Positions 29,425 through 38,713 of a stretch of DNA of 54,278 bases are shown piece by piece. Position 1 is the stretch's first letter. Every line of letters begins with the position of its first letter. The stretch is from DATKQI01 sp035532755. Its GTDB lineage: Bacteria; Pseudomonadota; Alphaproteobacteria; Acetobacterales; Acetobacteraceae. The stretch is taken from assembly GCA_035532755.1 (NCBI GenBank), contig DATKQI010000362.1, positions 1-54,278 on the forward strand, in the 5' to 3' direction. Under the pieces are notes generated by a model, which saw nothing but the letters and a program-made list of their open reading frames with translations, was not told where the DNA came from and made no database searches. A program made the translations under genes and the position numbers.

Positions 29425-29856
29425 ATGACCCTGCCCTTCACACTGCCTGCCTGGATGCCCTGGTGGGTGCCGATCCTGATCCTGGTGCCGGCCCTGCTGT
29501 ATGCGCTGATGTTCATCCTGATGCCGTTCAGCGTGATCGGCGTGAAAGGCCGGCTCGACGGGGTGGAGGCGCGGCTGGACGAGATCCAGGGCGAGATCCG
29601 CAGCCTCTCGCTCCGCCTGCCCGAGCCGCTGCGCAACCCCACGTACGACGACTCCGCCTACGAGATGGCACCCCCCGTCCCGCCGCGGGACCGGCAGGCC
29701 ACCCCTGTCATCACCCGCCCGCCGATCCCGCCCGCCCCGGAAGAACCCGTGCTGCGTGCCCCGCCCGCCCGCCCCGGCGCCCGCATCCGCCCGCCGGACC
29801 CGCCCGAACGCCGCCCCAGCCGCGCCGAGCCACGGCTCGACTGGCCGCGGGACTGA
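29425..29856 (+). CDS. single-pass membrane protein with Pro-rich tail
   Basis: 143 residues, function not recognised. A strongly hydrophobic N-terminal helix (MPWWVPILILVPALLYALMF, about residues 11-35) is followed by a short charged coiled-coil-like stretch (RLDGVEARLDEIQGEIRSLS). A C-terminal region of about 75 residues dominated by Pro and Arg follows. It would be anchored by one helix with a disordered tail. It is divergent from the phnW-like gene and 45 bases upstream of the nitrilase gene. A real gene is likely because of the coherent topology, but homologs could not be checked. Confidence 0.7.
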   Translation: MTLPFTLPAWMPWWVPILILVPALLYALMFILMPFSVIGVKGRLDGVEARLDEIQGEIRSLSLRLPEPLRNPTYDDSAYEMAPPVPPRDRQATPVITRPPIPPAPEEPVLRAPPARPGARIRPPDPPERRPSRAEPRLDWPRD

Positions 29857-29901
29857 CCCCGACCGGAACACCAAAGCCCCGAACGCGAAACCCAGGAGTC
29901 C

Positions 29902-30741
29902 ATGATGCGCGTGAGCGTCGTCCAGATGAATCCCGGCCACGACAAGGCCGCCAACATCGACCAGGCGAGCCATCTGATCGCCGGCGCCCTGGCCGAGGAC
30001 CGGCCGGACATCGTGAGCCTGCCCGAGATCTGGACCTGCCTCGGCGGCGACCAGGCCGCGAAGTTCGACCAGGCCGAGCCGCTGCCGGCCGCCGGCTCCA
30101 ACGAGCCCGGCGGGGCGGCCTACGAATTCCTCCGCGGCATCGCCCGCAGCCACCGCATCCATGTCCACGGCGGCTCGATCGGGGAGAAGGCGGGGGAGCG
30201 GCTGTTCAACACCACGGTGATGTTCGATCCCACCGGGGCCGAGATCGCCCGCTACCGCAAGATCCACCTGTTCGACATCGTTACGCCCGATGGCACCGGC
30301 TACCGCGAGAGCGCGACCTTCGGCCATGGGGACCAGGTGGTCACCACCAAGGTGAACGGCACCACGGTCGGCTGCGCCATCTGCTACGACGTGCGCTTCC
30401 CCGAACTGTTCCTGGCATTGCGCCGCGCCGGCGCGGAACTCATCTTCCTCCCCGCCGCCTTCACCTTGCAGACCGGCAAGGACCATTGGGAGGCGCTGAT
30501 CCGCGCCCGCGCGATCGAGACGCAGTGCTGGTTCGCCGCCCCCGCCTGCTGGGGCCGCCATCTGGACGGCGGCGGCGAGCCGCGCTTCACCTACGGCCAC
30601 TCCCTCCTCGCCGATCCCTGGGGCCATGTGGTGGCCAAGGTGTCGGACGGCACCGGCTGGGCCACCGCGCGCATCGATCCGGCGCTGACCGCGCGCATCC
30701 GCCGCGACATGCCCGTGCTTGAACACCGGAAGCTCGTTTGA
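29902..30741 (+). CDS. carbon-nitrogen hydrolase (Nit1-type omega-amidase family)
   Basis: 279 residues. The nitrilase-superfamily triad is visible: Glu in SLPEIW (E42), Lys in YRKIHLFD (K118) and Cys in CAICYDVRFPELF (C159). RYRKIHLFDIVTPDG and the CYDVRFPEL motif place it with Nit1-like enzymes. Those hydrolyse deaminated glutathione or related alpha-keto amides. The ATG at 29902 follows CCCAGGAG. Its stop is close to or overlaps the start region of nadK. The exact substrate is inference. Confidence 0.88.
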   Translation: MMRVSVVQMNPGHDKAANIDQASHLIAGALAEDRPDIVSLPEIWTCLGGDQAAKFDQAEPLPAAGSNEPGGAAYEFLRGIARSHRIHVHGGSIGEKAGERLFNTTVMFDPTGAEIARYRKIHLFDIVTPDGTGYRESATFGHGDQVVTTKVNGTTVGCAICYDVRFPELFLALRRAGAELIFLPAAFTLQTGKDHWEALIRARAIETQCWFAAPACWGRHLDGGGEPRFTYGHSLLADPWGHVVAKVSDGTGWATARIDPALTARIRRDMPVLEHRKLV

Positions 30742-30776
30742 CGGCACTTCCTCCCGGCCCGCCTGTCCCGGCCAAC

Positions 30777-31559
30777 ATGACATCCGGCGAGGGAGGCCTG
30801 CGCCGCATCGCCTTCCTCGCCGCGCCCACCACGCTCGCCGGTGAAAGCCGCGCCCGCCTGATCGAACGCTACGGAGACCGGAAGCTGGAGGAGGCGGAGA
30901 TCGTCGTCGCCCTTGGCGGAGACGGCTTCATGCTGGAAACGCTCCACCGCGTGCTGGGCCATGCCCTGCCGGTCTACGGGATGAACTGCGGCTCCGTCGG
31001 CTTCCTGATGAACAGCTTCGACGAGGCCGCCCTGCCGCAGCGCCTCGCCAACGCCCAGGCCGCCGTGCTGCACCCGCTGCGCATGCACGCCGTCACCATC
31101 ACCGGCGCGGTGGAGGAGGCGCTGGCGCTGAACGAGGTCAGCCTGCTGCGCCAGTTGCGGCAGACCGCGAAAATCCGCGTCTCGGTCGATGGCCGCATCC
31201 GCCTCGCCGAGCTGAGCTGCGACGGCATCCTGATCTCCACCCCCGCCGGCTCCACCGCCTACAACCTCTCGGCGCACGGCCCGATCGTGCCGCTGTCTGC
31301 CAACCTGCTGCCGTTGACCCCGATCAGCGCCTTCCGCCCCCGCCGCTGGCGTGGAGCCCTGCTGCCAAGCGGGGCGGACGTGCTGTTCGAAGTGCTGGAA
31401 TCCGACAAGCGCCCCGTCGCCGCGGTGGCGGACTTCACCGAGGTGCGGGATGTGGTCTCCGTCGCCGTCACCGAGGATCGCGGCGAATCGGTCACGGTGC
31501 TGTTCGACCCCGATCAGGGCCTGTCTGAACGCATCATCACCGAGCAGTTCACGGTTTAG
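30777..31559 (+). CDS. nadK: NAD kinase
   Basis: 260 residues from the ATG at 30777. Phosphorylates NAD to NADP. The GGDG motif (VALGGDGFMLETLHR), the NEVSL motif and DGILISTPAGSTAYNLSAHG are all present. A TTG at 30738 overlapping the nitrilase stop would add 13 residues and has GGAAG upstream, so the start is uncertain. The last 11 bases overlap the 3' end of the asmA-like gene on the opposite strand. Confidence 0.94.
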   Translation: MTSGEGGLRRIAFLAAPTTLAGESRARLIERYGDRKLEEAEIVVALGGDGFMLETLHRVLGHALPVYGMNCGSVGFLMNSFDEAALPQRLANAQAAVLHPLRMHAVTITGAVEEALALNEVSLLRQLRQTAKIRVSVDGRIRLAELSCDGILISTPAGSTAYNLSAHGPIVPLSANLLPLTPISAFRPRRWRGALLPSGADVLFEVLESDKRPVAAVADFTEVRDVVSVAVTEDRGESVTVLFDPDQGLSERIITEQFTV

Positions 31560-34500
31560 CCGGGGCCGGAGGCTTCGGCGTTGAAGGCGTTGGCGCCGGT
31601 TTCGGCGCGGGCGGCTTCGGCGGCGGCCGCTCCGCCAGCCACTTCGCCGCCGCCGCTAGTTCCGGGATGCGTGACGGCGCGCCCAGCGGGCCGCCGATCC
31701 GCAGCCCCACATCCGGCGCGCCGGGCAGCGCCGGGTGCAGCGCGAGGCGCACATCGCTGATGCCGCGAGCGAGATCCACGCTGCCTGTCGCACTCACCGT
31801 GCCCGCACCGGACTGAAGATCGGCTTTCTCCAGCGCCAAGCTGCCATTGGTGATGCTGCCCTGCGCGGAAAGCGTGTCGAAGCCGGTGCTGCCCCCGGAC
31901 AAGGCCCCGCGCAAGGCCGCTTCCGCCCCGGCAAGATCGGGCAGCGCCAGCGCGGCCTTCACCGCCCCCAGATCGAAGCCCTGCACCGCGCCCGCCCCCA
32001 GCGTCACCGAGGCGCTGCCGGACAGGGTGGCCGCCAGCGCCGCCGGGCTGAAGCCGATGGCCGACACATCCACCCTGCCATCGGACAGGGGCGCCTTCAG
32101 CGCCAGCCCATCCACCCGGCCATCGATCCGGGCGCCCGCCAGCCGTGCCTGCACGTTGAACCGGGGTGGGGAAGCGGCAGCATCCACGCTCGCGCTTCCG
32201 CTCAGCGTGCCGCCGCCCAGCGTATCGCCCAGCAGGCGCGCCGATTGCAGGTTCACGCTCAGCCGCCCACCGGACAGATCGGCCATGCCGCCGGCCGCGC
32301 CCAGCACCGGCGCACCGCGCCACAGCACCTGCCGCACGCCGAACTGGACCGCCGCCTGCCAGCCGCGCAGCCCAGACAGCGGCAGCGGCTGCTTCGCCGG
32401 CAGCATCGGCAGCGGCAGCACATCGGCCAGGATGCGCCCGGTCAGGCTGCTGCCCCGCCCATGCGTGGCCAGCGCAAGCTGCCCGCCCGTCCGCAGCATC
32501 CCCGCGATCAGCTGGAACGGCCCCGCATGGAGCTGCCCCTTCTGCCCCCCCACCTGGCCGATGAACGAGAACGAACCCTCGCCCAGCCATGCGCCCACAC
32601 CGGGAAAACCGAGCTGGCCGAGCAGCCGAGGCGCGCCGGGGTCGCGCACTGTCACCGGCCCGGCCCAGCTTCCGGCCGAGAGGTTCAGCACCGGGGCGGC
32701 GCGCACGCTCAACCCCGCCATCTCCCCCTTGATGCGCAGCCCGAGCGCCCCCGGCGGCCCCGCCGCCAGCACGCGCAGCGCCACCGGGCCCTGCCACAGC
32801 CCGGCCGGCCCGCGCCAGCGCACCGGCAGCAGCGCGGCGAGCGGCGTGGCGAGCGGCGCGGTCACGCCCAGCCGCCCGTGGGAGAACACGCCCTTCGCAT
32901 CCAGCAGGCCCGAGGCGGTGGCGTGCACGCCCTGCACCGCCCCGTCCAGCCGCCGCAGCGTCAGCCGCCCGCCTTTCGCGGCCGCATCCAGCAGGAAGTG
33001 ATCGATCCGCAGCCTCCCCAGCCGCGCCCGCGCGGCCGTGATCTGCATGTCGGCATTCAAACCGCCGATCAGCTTCAGCACCTCGGCCAGCCCGGGCGGC
33101 GTTCGCAGCAGCCGTGCCGGAACCCACGGGTCGAGCGCCAGCTTGTCGAAGGCAAGTCCCCCGGTGATGGCCGGCTGCTTGCCGAGGGCGAGGGCCAGCC
33201 CGCCGCTCACCCGGCTGCCGTCCAGCGTGCCGGCAATCCCGCTCAGCGCCAGATGCCCCGGTTCGGCCCGCACGTCGGCGGAGATAACGAGGCTCTGCAT
33301 CACGTCCGGCGGCAGATCGAGCGCCGGCAGCAGCTTCGCCCCGGCCAGCCAGTGCAGCGTCACCCGCGGCGCCGGCGCCGACAGCCGGATCGCGCCCTCG
33401 AAATACGGCGCCTTGCCGAGCGCCACCGTCCCGCGCAGATGCACCGCGGCCTCGCCGGGCAGCACCGCCTGCGCGCGATGCACCCGCACCTCCCCGTCAT
33501 GCAGGCCAAGCACCACATGCAGCCCGCGCAGCAGCCCGCCTTCCAGCGTCGCCGCCTCCACCGACAGATGCACCCGCACCGGCAGCGTCCCGGCCGCGCC
33601 GCGCAACAGCACCGGCAGCCAGGGATCGAGCGCGACGCGGCTCGCCCGCAGACGCACGACAAGACCCGGCCGGGCGAGGTGCTTCTTCGCCGGCTTCGGC
33701 GGGCTTCCCGCCTGCGGCTTCTTCGCGGGAACCCGCGGCAGCACCAGCACCGCCTCGCCGCTGGCCGGCGCGCCCGCGAGCGTGAGCCGCAGGTTCCCGG
33801 CCGCGAGGCGATGGCCCGTCGTCGTCAGTTGCGCCTGCGCATCGAACGGCACGGGGGGGGCGGACAGCAGCTTCGACAGATCCCCCCCATGCGCGGAGAT
33901 CTGCCCGCTCACCTCGCCCTTCGCCGTCATCCGCCCGGAAAAGCGCAGGGCGGTACCGGCAGCCGGCCCGGCGCCATCCAGCACCACATCCAGTGTCGCC
34001 GCCCCGGCCGCGTCCGGCTGCGCCAGCCGCAGCCGGACCTGCCAGGCCTGCCCGGCGAAACCCGCCTGCCCGCTCACCCGCAGCGCGGCCCCCACGCCGC
34101 CGGTGGTGATGCTCAGCGTGGCGTGGCTCAGCACCGCCCCGCCGACCGTCAGCCGCCCGTCGTCCACATGCGCCGACAGCGCCGACAGCCAGGCCGGCGG
34201 CTCGATCGCGAGCAGCCCGCCGTGCAATGGCCAGGGCAGCGCGATGTTCGGCTTGGTCAGCGACAGGTCGCGCGCGTCGATCCGCCCGGCCAGCAGCGGC
34301 CCCAGCGCCACCCGCAGCCGCAGCGCCTGGGCGGCCATCCGCACGCCATCCCCGGTATCGGCCACCACGATCCGCTGCGCCGTCAGCACCGGCTCGGGCA
34401 GCAGGCTGAGCGTGATCGGCCCCTCGATCGTCACCGGCCGGCCGAGCGTCGCGCTCGCCACCGCCTCGATGGTGGCGCGATGGTTGTTCCAGTCCAGCAG

Positions 34501-34581
34501 CCGCGGCCCGAACCACAGCGCGGCCACCAGCACCCCGAGCAGTGCCGCGAGAGCAACCAGCAGCAGCCGGAACCCGCGCAT
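31549..34581 (-). CDS. AsmA family protein
   Basis: 1010 residues. An N-terminal membrane anchor (FRLLLVALAALLGVLVAALW) is followed by the AsmA start signature (LDWNNHRATIEAVASATLGR and PVTIEGPITLSLLPEPVLTA). A very long beta-rich periplasmic region follows, with repeated LSG-type strands, ending in a Pro/Lys tail (about the last 30 residues). AsmA-like proteins belong to the bridge-like lipid transfer group and affect outer-membrane phospholipid balance. The start is the ATG at 34581, although the ribosome site is weak. It converges on nadK with an 11-base overlap and is divergent from the TerB/J-domain gene across 206 bases. Confidence 0.88.
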   Translation of the reverse strand: MRGFRLLLVALAALLGVLVAALWFGPRLLDWNNHRATIEAVASATLGRPVTIEGPITLSLLPEPVLTAQRIVVADTGDGVRMAAQALRLRVALGPLLAGRIDARDLSLTKPNIALPWPLHGGLLAIEPPAWLSALSAHVDDGRLTVGGAVLSHATLSITTGGVGAALRVSGQAGFAGQAWQVRLRLAQPDAAGAATLDVVLDGAGPAAGTALRFSGRMTAKGEVSGQISAHGGDLSKLLSAPPVPFDAQAQLTTTGHRLAAGNLRLTLAGAPASGEAVLVLPRVPAKKPQAGSPPKPAKKHLARPGLVVRLRASRVALDPWLPVLLRGAAGTLPVRVHLSVEAATLEGGLLRGLHVVLGLHDGEVRVHRAQAVLPGEAAVHLRGTVALGKAPYFEGAIRLSAPAPRVTLHWLAGAKLLPALDLPPDVMQSLVISADVRAEPGHLALSGIAGTLDGSRVSGGLALALGKQPAITGGLAFDKLALDPWVPARLLRTPPGLAEVLKLIGGLNADMQITAARARLGRLRIDHFLLDAAAKGGRLTLRRLDGAVQGVHATASGLLDAKGVFSHGRLGVTAPLATPLAALLPVRWRGPAGLWQGPVALRVLAAGPPGALGLRIKGEMAGLSVRAAPVLNLSAGSWAGPVTVRDPGAPRLLGQLGFPGVGAWLGEGSFSFIGQVGGQKGQLHAGPFQLIAGMLRTGGQLALATHGRGSSLTGRILADVLPLPMLPAKQPLPLSGLRGWQAAVQFGVRQVLWRGAPVLGAAGGMADLSGGRLSVNLQSARLLGDTLGGGTLSGSASVDAAASPPRFNVQARLAGARIDGRVDGLALKAPLSDGRVDVSAIGFSPAALAATLSGSASVTLGAGAVQGFDLGAVKAALALPDLAGAEAALRGALSGGSTGFDTLSAQGSITNGSLALEKADLQSGAGTVSATGSVDLARGISDVRLALHPALPGAPDVGLRIGGPLGAPSRIPELAAAAKWLAERPPPKPPAPKPAPTPSTPKPPAPAKP

Positions 34582-34787
34582 CAGCGAACCACGCCGAACG
34601 CCGCGCCACGCCTGAACCGCCACCGCCGCAAGCCTCTCATCCGCGAAGTCCCTGCCGAAAGCGGGCGGAGAATGCGGGTGCGGCGGACCTGCGGCAAGCG
34701 CCCGATGTTCGATCCGGTGTTTTGCCGGGGCGAACCGGCCCATGCTACAGCCGCAACCATCGGACAGGACAGGCCGTTCACAGCGCA

Positions 34788-35573
34788 ATGGGCTATTGGG
34801 GCAAGATCATCGGCGGCGTCGCCGGGTTCGCCGTCGGCGGGCCGGTGGGCGCGGTGGTGGGCGCGGCCCTCGGCCACGCCGCGGACAACGGTGGGCTGTC
34901 GCAACTCGGCGTGAACATCCCGCACATGTCGCCGGCCGGCCCGGCGCGGATGGCCGCGCTGTTCGGCCGGCGCGATCAGTTGTTCGCGATCAACGTGGTG
35001 GTGCTGTCCGCCAAGCTCGCCAAATGCGACGGCCCGGTGAACCGGGCGGAGATCGACGCCTTCAAGCGCCAGTTCCGCATCCCGCCCGAGGGCGTGCGCG
35101 ACATCGGCCGCCTGTTCGACGAGGCGCGCGACAGCCCCGCCCGCTTCGACGCCTTCGCCGAGCAGCTCGGCGAGCTGTTCACCGACAACCGCGGCCTGCT
35201 GGAGGACGTGCTGACGGCGCTGTTCGCCATCGCCCGGGCCGACGGCGCGGTGAACGCGCGGGAGCAGGCGTTCCTCCAGCGCGTGCATTTCCTCTTCCGC
35301 CTGGACCGCCTGGCCTGGGACCAGGCCTCCGGCGCCGCGCCGCGCCACCCCCAGGCGGATGACGGGGCCGACCCGTACGCCGTGCTCGGCCTGCCGCGCC
35401 AGGCGACGGGAGAGGAGCTGCACGCCGCCTGGAAGCGGCTGATGCGGGAGAACCATCCGGACAGCCTCGCCGCCCGCGGCGTGCCGCCGGAATTCGTCGC
35501 CCGCGCCACCGACAAGGTCGCCCGCATCAACGCGGCCTGGGACGCGATCAAGCGCGAACGGGGCATCACATGA
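34788..35573 (+). CDS. TerB/DjlA-like J-domain co-chaperone
   Basis: 261 residues. The N-terminal segment GKIIGGVAGFAVGGPVGAVV is a glycine-zipper hydrophobic stretch and probably a membrane anchor. Residues about 50-180 form a TerB-like helical domain (INVVVLSAKLAKCDGPVNRA and DVLTALFAIARADGAVNARE). The C-terminal J domain has YAVLGLPRQATGEELHAAWK and the HPD motif in RENHPDSLAARG. The order anchor-TerB-J is that of DjlA, a membrane DnaK co-chaperone. The start is ATG 34788; the amidase gene starts 28 bases after its stop. Confidence 0.87.
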   Translation: MGYWGKIIGGVAGFAVGGPVGAVVGAALGHAADNGGLSQLGVNIPHMSPAGPARMAALFGRRDQLFAINVVVLSAKLAKCDGPVNRAEIDAFKRQFRIPPEGVRDIGRLFDEARDSPARFDAFAEQLGELFTDNRGLLEDVLTALFAIARADGAVNAREQAFLQRVHFLFRLDRLAWDQASGAAPRHPQADDGADPYAVLGLPRQATGEELHAAWKRLMRENHPDSLAARGVPPEFVARATDKVARINAAWDAIKRERGIT

Positions 35574-35601
35574 AGCCGGGACTCATGCCGGCCGGCATCG
35601 C

Positions 35602-36327
35602 ATGACGCCGATCCGCGACCTGCCGAGCCCGAACCACAACGAACGCCCGCCCGGCACGCCGATCGACATGCTGGTGCTGCACTACACCGGCATGCAGACC
35701 GCCCAGGCGGCGCTGGACCGGCTGCGCGACCCGGTACCCGCTGTGTCGTCGCACTACGTGGTGGACGAGGATGGCACGGTCTTCCGCCTCGTCGATGAAA
35801 CCCGCCGCGCCTGGCATGCCGGCGCATCCTTCTGGCGCGGCCACACCGGGCTCAACGACCGTTCGGTCGGCATCGAGATCGTCAACCCGGGCCACGAATG
35901 GGGCTACCGCCCGTTCCCGGTGCTCCAGCTTGCCGCGGTGTGCGACCTCTGCCTGTCGATCCTCTCCCGCCATCCCATCCCCGCGCGCAACGTGATCGCC
36001 CACAGCGACATCGCGCCGGACCGCAAGCAGGACCCCGGCGAGCTGTTCGACTGGCCGGGCCTCGCCCGCAACGGCGTGGGCCTGTGGCCGGAAGGCGTGC
36101 CCGATGCCGGAACCGAAGACGCGGTGGGCGATGCCGTTGCCTTGCGAGAGGTGCGCGCGGCGCTGGTGCGGATCGGCTACGACGTGGCGGCCGGGGGCGC
36201 GTTCGATCCCGCCCTGTCGGCCGTGCTGAATGCGTTCCAGCGCCACTGGCGTCCGGAGGCGGTCACCGGCGCGGCGGACGCGGGCACGCGGCTGCGGCTG
36301 CTCGCCGTTGCGCGTCTTTGCGGATGA
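35602..36327 (+). CDS. N-acetylmuramoyl-L-alanine amidase with peptidoglycan-binding domain
   Basis: 241 residues. The N-terminal Amidase_2 zinc domain has probable ligands H27 (MLVLHYTG), H134 (VIAHSDIAPDRKQDPG) and D144, with catalytic E92 in GIEIVNPG. Residues about 165-241 form a small helical peptidoglycan-binding domain (VREVRAALVRIGYDVA-like, FDPALSAVLNAFQRHWRPEA). No signal peptide is seen, suggesting an AmpD/AmiD-like recycling role or uncharacterised export. The 3' part (36076-36327, codons 159-241 and stop) recurs at 39809-40060 with about 88% identity, flanking a gene cassette. Confidence 0.92.
   Translation: MTPIRDLPSPNHNERPPGTPIDMLVLHYTGMQTAQAALDRLRDPVPAVSSHYVVDEDGTVFRLVDETRRAWHAGASFWRGHTGLNDRSVGIEIVNPGHEWGYRPFPVLQLAAVCDLCLSILSRHPIPARNVIAHSDIAPDRKQDPGELFDWPGLARNGVGLWPEGVPDAGTEDAVGDAVALREVRAALVRIGYDVAAGGAFDPALSAVLNAFQRHWRPEAVTGAADAGTRLRLLAVARLCG
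36076..36327 (+). repeat. left copy of 252-bp direct repeat (amidase 3' end)
   Basis: The last 84 codons of the amidase gene. Aligned by hand without gaps to 39809-40060 there are 31 differences in 252 positions, about 88% identity. Most differences are at third codon positions, so both copies evolved as coding sequence before one was truncated. Similarity stops just upstream of the right copy (near 39806) and immediately after the stop codon of both copies. Confidence 0.9.
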
Positions 36328-36372
36328 CATCCCGACTGCCGCTGTTCGGCTGTGTCCCGGTCTGAATTTCTG

Positions 36373-36933
36373 TCATGGGCGGGATCCGGTCGCATGTCTG
36401 ATCCGAACCTGCGATGCGGCTGCATCGCCGGCGAGGCACCGCGCCGCCGAAGGCTGGGGACGCAGCAGCAAATAGAACGCGGCGAAGTGCGTGATCATCA
36501 GCACGGGCACGTAGATGATCGGGATCGCGTAGGTGGCGCCCAACGCCCCCGCCAGCGCCGGAAGGCCGACCTGAATGCCATGATAATAGTCGATGATGAT
36601 GTCGGCCGCGCCCACCAGATTGAAGGCGACGACGAACAGCCGGAAGAGCGGGCGCGACCTTGCCGTCAGAAGCGCCGACATGGCCAGCACACCGGTCGCG
36701 AAGTCGCCGTAGGCGGCGAAGGTGGCGAAGCCGGCGGGCAGATTGGCGCCGACGACGCCTGGAAGGATGAAGACGAGCCCGAAGAAGCGGAAGCTGTGCA
36801 GAGTCGCGATGGCGCGTTGCGCCTCGACCCGGTCCATCGCCCTGAGCTTCGGCCAAACATAGGCGCCGAAGCAAAGCAGCCACGGGACGTAACCGAGAAG
36901 AAGATGGATCTCGAAAATCGTTGCCGGTGACAT
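36373..36933 (-). CDS. multi-pass membrane protein, unknown function
   Basis: 186 residues, not recognised. About five hydrophobic helices are visible (IFEIHLLLGYVPWLLCFGAY; FFGLVFILPGVVGANL; FATFAAYGDFATGVLAMSAL; LFVVAFNLVGAADIIIDYYH; YAIPIIYVPVLMITHFAAFY), followed by a polar tail. The motif AADIIIDYYHGIQVG inside the fourth helix and loop is distinctive. It ends the minus-strand operon methyltransferase - 283-residue membrane protein - this gene, starting eight bases after the preceding stop. Within the amidase-flanked cassette. Confidence 0.75.
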   Translation of the reverse strand: MSPATIFEIHLLLGYVPWLLCFGAYVWPKLRAMDRVEAQRAIATLHSFRFFGLVFILPGVVGANLPAGFATFAAYGDFATGVLAMSALLTARSRPLFRLFVVAFNLVGAADIIIDYYHGIQVGLPALAGALGATYAIPIIYVPVLMITHFAAFYLLLRPQPSAARCLAGDAAASQVRIRHATGSRP

Positions 36934-36941
36934 TTGGGCTC

Positions 36942-37793
36942 CTATCGGCGCGATTTCGCTGCCTCGGCCCGGTGGCGCCGGCGTAGTTGGCGCAGCGACA
37001 GCACGTGCAGCAGGATTGAGCTCGGCACCACGAAAGCAGGGGTCAGCACACCCGGATAAGCCCCGGCGCCGATGCTCGATGCACTCGGAACGATCAACTG
37101 CAACGGGCCGGGCGAGGTGATCATCCCCAAGGTGATTGCGACGGCGAAGTCAACGAGGCCGAAAATATTCCAGATGATTGCCGCCCTTCGGCCCTGAGCC
37201 GTGCCGGTCGCCACGACGATCGCCGCCGGCACGGCGAACAGGCCGGTCAGAACGTCGCCAATTCCCGCCGGCAACGCGAACACGCCCGGCAGCGTGCCGT
37301 GCAGCCAGGCAGCGAGAGCCCAGCTGCCGAATACGCGGTAAAGCTGAAGAGCGACGAGCCAGCTCGCCGGCATCGCATCAAGCACCTGTCCCATCCGCTT
37401 CGACAGCAGCAGCAGCGGCGCGCCGATGATCGCCGGCAGGAAGATCGCCAGCGGCAACATCGGCGATGGCGAGGCGCCCGTGTGGAAGACACCGTTGATG
37501 GCCGCGCTCCAGGCGAGGGCGAACCAAAGCGTGTACGGGACCATGACCGCGAGCCAGGTCATGCGGCGCTGGTCCGGCTTCAGCTCGGTGCTTTCGAGGC
37601 CGAGCCACAAACCGACCGCGATAACTCCATGGGCCATCAACTGATGGGCCGTGGTCTGAACACCGCTGGCCGGGATGATCGGTTGCCAGCAGATCAGCAG
37701 TATCCACAGCAGCGTGAGCGGCGCGATCCAAAGCAGGCTGCGCCAGGCGGGGCGCGGCGCAACGATACCGGCAGAAACAGCGGCGGCGGTCAT
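36942..37793 (-). CDS. multi-pass membrane protein, unknown function
   Basis: 283 residues with about seven or eight hydrophobic helices, for example SLLWIAPLTLLWILLICWQP, HGVIAVGLWLGLES, PLAIFLPAIIGAPLLLL and LVDFAVAITLGMITSPG. There is no nucleotide-binding or catalytic motif that I recognise. The C-terminus is strongly basic (LRQLRRRHRAEAAKSRR), consistent with a cytoplasmic end. It lies 27 bases after the methyltransferase gene and eight bases before the 186-residue membrane protein, so the three are likely one transcript. A transporter or a membrane enzyme partner is possible but unsupported. Confidence 0.77.
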   Translation of the reverse strand: MTAAAVSAGIVAPRPAWRSLLWIAPLTLLWILLICWQPIIPASGVQTTAHQLMAHGVIAVGLWLGLESTELKPDQRRMTWLAVMVPYTLWFALAWSAAINGVFHTGASPSPMLPLAIFLPAIIGAPLLLLSKRMGQVLDAMPASWLVALQLYRVFGSWALAAWLHGTLPGVFALPAGIGDVLTGLFAVPAAIVVATGTAQGRRAAIIWNIFGLVDFAVAITLGMITSPGPLQLIVPSASSIGAGAYPGVLTPAFVVPSSILLHVLSLRQLRRRHRAEAAKSRR

Positions 37794-37820
37794 CAGCGGT
37801 CCTCCATGCGGCTTCTCGGA

Positions 37821-38651
37821 TCAGATGTTGATTGACGCGGCCTCGAACACCGCGGTCAGGACGCCGAGCCGGCCTTCCATGAGATTTCGCCCGAGGTTGG
37901 CGGCAAGCTGCGCGATATCCGGCCCCATCACCGTGCCGAGATTTGGCGAAGGGGGCGGCCCGGACTCGCGCAGTTGGGCAAACCACGCCTTGGCGGCCTC
38001 CGTGTCGTCCTGCCACGCCAGCGTGCGGAACCCGGCCGGTTCGATCGCCTCGCGCGTCGCATCCGCGGTCAACAGAAAGCTCGTTGCCGGCGTTCGCGCC
38101 CAGGGGAGCGGATAGTGCGGCTCGCCGCCGTTCAACACGACGTCGAAGGCCGCAAACCTGCCGCCTGACTTCAACACGCGGCGGATCTCGCGGTAGAGCC
38201 GCGCCCGGTCGGAGATGTTCATCGCCACGTGCTGCAGCAGCACGACGTCGAAACGCCCGTCGTCAAATGGAAGCTCCAGCGCGCTGGCGGCCTGGAACGA
38301 CACCTGCCCACCCTGTCCCGTACGCTCGGTCAGATAGCGCGCGGCATCCACGAAAGGCTCGCTGAGATCGACGCCCGTCACCCGGCAGCCACAGATCGCA
38401 GCCAGAAAGCGCGCCGGCCCGCCGACGCCCGAGCCGACATCCAGAACCGACATGTCCGCGGCAATCCCGGCCAGCTTGGCAAGTTCGGCGGTCGCGGCGA
38501 GGCCGCGTGTGTGAAACTGGTCGAGGGCGGCCAGCTGCTGGGGCATGAGAATCCGATCCTCCGGCCCGAGGGCCATGAGCACCGTCTTCAGCCGCTCGCT
38601 CAGGCCGGTCGCGCGATAGTGGTCGCGCACACCATCAAGAATGTCGGTCAT
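37821..38651 (-). CDS. class I SAM-dependent methyltransferase
   Basis: 276 residues from the ATG at 38651 (MTDILDGVRDHYRATGLSER); an in-frame ATG at 38690 with its own AGGAAG is an alternative. The N-terminal helix pattern, motif I SVLDVGSGVGGPARFLAAIC, the acidic VTGVDLSEPFV, and LPFDDGRFDVVLLQHVAMNI match UbiE/sarcosine-dimethylglycine-type small-molecule methyltransferases. The substrate cannot be deduced. It heads the operon with two membrane proteins and is divergent from a LysR gene, which probably regulates it. Confidence 0.88.
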   Translation of the reverse strand: MTDILDGVRDHYRATGLSERLKTVLMALGPEDRILMPQQLAALDQFHTRGLAATAELAKLAGIAADMSVLDVGSGVGGPARFLAAICGCRVTGVDLSEPFVDAARYLTERTGQGGQVSFQAASALELPFDDGRFDVVLLQHVAMNISDRARLYREIRRVLKSGGRFAAFDVVLNGGEPHYPLPWARTPATSFLLTADATREAIEPAGFRTLAWQDDTEAAKAWFAQLRESGPPPSPNLGTVMGPDIAQLAANLGRNLMEGRLGVLTAVFEAASINI

Positions 38652-38713
38652 CGCAGCGTTCTTCCTCGCTTCAGGTCCTTTCCCAGACATAGGACCACTT
38701 CCTGCGAGCGGCT

